A stretch of 39,036 bases of DNA from Flavobacteriales bacterium. Its GTDB lineage: Bacteria; Bacteroidota; Bacteroidia; NS11-12g; UBA955. This document shows, one piece after another, positions 36,901-39,036 of the stretch. The stretch's first letter is position 1; each line of letters begins with the position of its first letter. Location: positions 1 to 39,036 of the forward strand of contig CANKVM010000016.1 of assembly GCA_947487175.1 (NCBI GenBank), given 5' to 3'. A program made the translations under genes and the position numbers. Under the pieces are notes generated by a model. That model ran no database searches, had not been told where the DNA came from, and saw only the letters and a program-made list of their open reading frames with translations.

Positions 36901-38660
36901 TTGGAGGTCCAACAGAAGACTTTTACATGGGTAATTATAAATTCAAACTTTGTATTGAAGATATCTTAACAAAATGTAAAAGTTGTGATACAACACTCAT
37001 TAAAATTATTGGTGAACCAACCATTAAAATAATTTCACCAAATCCATTATGTGTAAACTGGGATACCATTGATTTATACGATAACGTATTGTTGAATGAC
37101 GTAAAAGGAAAAGATGGAGACGGCGGTTCATTTAAAATTGTTGAGTTTGATTATGCCAAAACAGGACCAATGATAGGCAAAGCATTGCCTTTGGGTCACA
37201 TGTTCCCCCCATCATTTGGTAGAGGTAACTATAAAATATTTTATTCAAATAATGGAACAGGGTGTTTAAAAACTGATAGTTTCTATATCACTGTTAATGA
37301 TACTCCAGATGCCGTGTTGTTAACGAACGTAACATTATGTAGTTCTGGGCCAAAATTAGACTTGAATACACGCCTTGATTTAGTGAAATCTAAACCATCT
37401 GGTGCAACAATTAATTGGGTTGGTCCGAATTTAGTTGGTACCATGTTTACTCCGGTAACTACCAAAACTGCAAATTTTGAAGGTCCTTACAAAATGACAA
37501 TGTCATATACCGATAATAACGGATGTGCGGACACCGAAACTTATAGTATTTTAGTAAGAACACAACCAGAAATTAATATTACTTCATCCAAACCAATGTC
37601 GGCATGTGAAAACACTCCATTGGCAATTCAGTCCAAAAGTGCATTTAGCAATAGTCAGGTTTTCTGGACATTAAGAAACGGATCTGATGGTAAAATTGAC
37701 AATATCAACTCAGAAAACATCAATTATACAAATGGGTTAAATGATATTGCTAAAAAATCTGCTAGATTACTGGTAACAACAGTGCCATTGGCAAATGATG
37801 TTTGTCCTCCAGTATTTGATTCTATTGATATCATTTATTATTTGTATCCTAAGTTGGATCCAATTCCAATGCAAAAAGGTTGTGTGCCTCTAACCACAAA
37901 TTGGTCTGTAACCGATACCAAAGGTATTAATCCAAGTGATTTGGCTTATTCATGGATATTTAGTAACGGAGATTCTAGTAAATTGGCAACACCAACAAAT
38001 ATTAATTTCAATGTTCAGGGTAATTATATCTTAGGTGTAATAGTTACAAATACAAAAGGCCCTTGTGCCGATACTATGTCTAGTACAGTTGAAGCGTATC
38101 CAATTCCGGATGCTAAATTCAGAACGGATCCAAAGTATCACACAACAGTTGCGCTGCCTAAGTTTATCATGTATAACGAAAGTTCAGTTCAACAAAATCC
38201 ATTTAATCCATCAATGAATTACATTTGGGACTTTGGAACATCTAAGCCTGATACATCAATGATTCAAAGCCCTCGTTTTGCATATTCTAGAGATACCGGG
38301 GTATACTTGATTAGATTATTGGTAACTACAAATCATGGTTGTACAGATACAGCTTCTCAATGGATTCACATTGGACCAGATATCATTGTATTTGTTCCAG
38401 ACGTTTTCACTCCAAATAGTGAAGGTCCAGGATTTAATGAAACATTTGCTCCTGTAGCAACCAATTTCAAATCTATATCTATGGCTATTTACAACCGTTG
38501 GGGTGAAAGACTTTATCAAACCAACGACATCTCAAAAGGATGGAACGGAACGGCAAATGGACAAAATTGCATGCAAGATGTATATGTTTATCATATCATA
38601 GTAACTTCATTTGAAGACAAGGAATATGTCTACGATGGAACAGTTACTTTGCTACGTTAA
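33999..38660 (+). CDS. giant secreted surface protein with T9SS type-B (CHU_C/gliding) C-terminal domain
   Basis: A 1553-residue cell-surface protein, with a signal peptide MKRLLQTFLIILTTLVV...NA. The mature start SHMMGADMSYKCLGNGKYKI opens a cysteine-rich N-terminal module (about 20 Cys, several CC pairs, to about residue 400) typical of Bacteroidota surface proteins, including the RRDMQMW segment. Many beta-sandwich/Ig-like repeats follow, with PKD-like units near the end (YSWIFSNGDSS, YIWDFGTSKPDTS...GCTDTASQW). The last 90 residues are the gliding-motility-type C-terminal domain (IIVFVPDVFTPNSEG, FNETFAP, MAIYNRWGERLYQTND, GWNGTANGQ, DVYVYHI, YDGTVTLLR), a T9SS type-B sorting signal. The start is the ATG at 33999, not the GTG at 33960. 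It is likely exported by the T9SS represented here by porU/porV; function could be adhesion. It is monocistronic with its own promoter and terminator. Confidence 0.92.
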   Translation: MKRLLQTFLIILTTLVVKDTNASHMMGADMSYKCLGNGKYKIIAKVYRDCRGINLDNPSFGAYAGVNGSNGCGSVNPGSLTRTAIRDVTTRCSSANSPCNPKNTYGTGKGIEEHTFEVTVDFSKSPLSGFVNKSTCCEVSFYVSQCCRNGGITTGAAGNDFYSTCMINICNLKKTVNKCNSSPNLTNDPVGFLCCNIPWFYNNGALDTVDYDSISYRLVYGLNAIPSSTVSYSSPFTYAYPMTPFCVPPTTIKCTPNPNANPPRGFYFDTANGDIIVVPTKCDEVPIIVIEQTEWRADSANGKYIVVGRTRRDMQMWILDDCGYNKPPVINGPYSWIICEGDKICKKIKITDETFTPNQTVPDTVIGKWNGGIPGATFKVVDKTKREKEYELCWQTKRGQASEVSYSFTVTASDQHCTPPVISIRSFKIKVQPRAEDQRIYTTVDKGSLQGYAGSSLASGKLKCGRFSFTAKLAASFKGNATYQWSIRDSVGKKELYFSAKKTDTITIKKGGKYIIVHTVNNTFNCPTIYRDTVILPEPPKVVLATKDTFACMNTTMKILPKVSNGKPNYSYYWTRITVDTAKKIWKNEYHISGDTLDYLTIPGINRDSTIRIKVKDGDGCIFYDTATIYVKPLPVIGLGPDQRICTYEKATFDAQNNDSVKYLWNTGDTTQKITKNVQGDYIVKVMEGRYKCIHYDTAKLFVNDTVTANAGPDLTMCNLQSILIAGQHRNPALTGIYSWKDVTKNTVLGSNMGYTVSPRNTNSPGSMAQFFTYSLYVTVKQGNHTCEDYDTMVLKVNTLPFVKWDPKPLKSQCFAYGDIEVNNFFNRGKISGVRIWSGKRFAADIYMDSINPTRHMFKTTKLNNATQLQNGKNFTANIYGWFKDTNGCVNVDSVTQRINGNPILELTNKTYCQDKGDAFMDSSVIKPRTKAGVNFLWTPQLMPSGVDSAKILVNNNPLGTPDWHFVFGGPTEDFYMGNYKFKLCIEDILTKCKSCDTTLIKIIGEPTIKIISPNPLCVNWDTIDLYDNVLLNDVKGKDGDGGSFKIVEFDYAKTGPMIGKALPLGHMFPPSFGRGNYKIFYSNNGTGCLKTDSFYITVNDTPDAVLLTNVTLCSSGPKLDLNTRLDLVKSKPSGATINWVGPNLVGTMFTPVTTKTANFEGPYKMTMSYTDNNGCADTETYSILVRTQPEINITSSKPMSACENTPLAIQSKSAFSNSQVFWTLRNGSDGKIDNINSENINYTNGLNDIAKKSARLLVTTVPLANDVCPPVFDSIDIIYYLYPKLDPIPMQKGCVPLTTNWSVTDTKGINPSDLAYSWIFSNGDSSKLATPTNINFNVQGNYILGVIVTNTKGPCADTMSSTVEAYPIPDAKFRTDPKYHTTVALPKFIMYNESSVQQNPFNPSMNYIWDFGTSKPDTSMIQSPRFAYSRDTGVYLIRLLVTTNHGCTDTASQWIHIGPDIIVFVPDVFTPNSEGPGFNETFAPVATNFKSISMAIYNRWGERLYQTNDISKGWNGTANGQNCMQDVYVYHIIVTSFEDKEYVYDGTVTLLR

Positions 38661-38684
38661 GTGTAAATTAAAATAAATTAAATT

Positions 38685-38714
38685 AAAAGGCCTATCAAAT
38701 GATAGGCCTTTTTT
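38685..38714. terminator. terminator of the giant surface protein gene
   Basis: AAAAGGCCTATC AAAT GATAGGCCTTTTTT, a 12-bp stem with A and T tracts. It lies about 25 bp past the stop and could also serve folC on the other strand, although folC ends about 240 bp away. Nothing further is seen in 38715-38952. Confidence 0.92.
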
Positions 38715-38952
38715 AATTACGTTAGCTTTGATAGCTTTATTTTTAGAATTTACTTTAATACCAAAAGTATAAATAATTGATTCGGTTATATAATTTGATT
38801 AAAGTCAATTATTTCTAAATCAATTCACACGCGTATATGGATAAAATCATAAGCTAAATTCAATTGAAACAACATTTCATTACTCTAGCGCGCCTGTTTC
38901 TCTGACTCCAAAGGAATACATTAGTATAAGACCTTGGCACTTCTAATATATA

Positions 38953-39036
38953 TTAAGAAAGCTTTAAAAAATCTGCAACAACAAAAGTACTTCCCCCAAT
39001 AAAAATGAGTTCATTTGATTTACAAGCTCTTGAAGC
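38953..39036 (-). CDS. folC: folylpolyglutamate synthase/dihydrofolate synthase, C-terminal end (partial)
   Basis: The last 27 codons and stop of a gene that continues beyond the window and is too short for the ORF track. The minus strand reads ...SRACKSNELIFIGGSTFVVADFLKLS-stop. The LIFIGGSTFVVAD block is the characteristic C-terminal motif of FolC, which adds glutamates to folates. The open frame runs without a stop to the window edge. The assignment rests on one motif but that motif is distinctive. Confidence 0.85.
   Translation of the reverse strand, partial: ASRACKSNELIFIGGSTFVVADFLKLS

Overview
The window is low-GC DNA from a member of the Bacteroidota. The evidence is a set of type IX secretion system (T9SS) and gliding-type genes (PorU, PorV, GldJ, PorP/SprF), a surface protein with a gliding-motility C-terminal domain, and many Bacteroidota-type promoters (-33 TTTG, about 19 bp, -7 TAnnTTTG). 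The genus cannot be told from the sequence alone.

Layout. 1-7 kb: a secreted WG-repeat protein, a DUF218/YdcF-like membrane protein, a secreted LysM protein whose SGNH-hydrolase domain has lost its catalytic residues, and gatB. 7.0-8.2 kb: the RNase P RNA gene, a tRNA-Gly(GCC), and a gene-free gap bounded by two copies of the same terminator in inverted orientation and holding a 5-bp tandem repeat. 8.2-15.9 kb: a T9SS block, with gldJ and a porP/sprF-type gene on the minus strand divergent from porU-porV. 15.9-19.4 kb: an acyl-CoA carboxylase carboxyltransferase gene followed by accB-accC. 19.5-24.4 kb: a DUF4920 lipoprotein, a DUF1343/NamZ-type muramidase whose 5' end overlaps a divergent FtsX/LolE-like permease gene, and gyrB. 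24.5-31.6 kb: a same-strand array with a degenerate Gfo/Idh/MocA-like protein, an unknown lipoprotein, an initiating polyprenyl glycosylphosphotransferase, an ABC exporter membrane subunit lacking any ATPase domain, an HlyD-type adaptor and a TolC-type outer-membrane protein. 31.7-33.7 kb: pcm and an M24 aminopeptidase, convergent with no gap. 34.0-38.7 kb: a 1553-residue T9SS type-B surface protein. The right edge holds the last 27 codons and stop of folC on the minus strand.

How the genes fit together. PorU and PorV are the T9SS cell-surface processing/attachment machinery, GldJ is a T9SS/gliding lipoprotein and the PorP/SprF-type protein is an outer-membrane partner; the giant protein at 34-38.7 kb is a likely cargo of this route. 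Most of the rest is housekeeping (gatB, rnpB, accB/accC, gyrB, pcm, folC).

The best candidate for something undescribed is the 24.5-31.6 kb array. It combines a tripartite exporter whose inner-membrane subunit stops exactly at the usual membrane/ATPase domain boundary, and is translationally coupled to its HlyD partner, with an initiating sugar-phosphate transferase and an unknown lipoprotein. The LysM pseudo-hydrolase is a second candidate. All functional assignments come from reading motifs; no database search was run.
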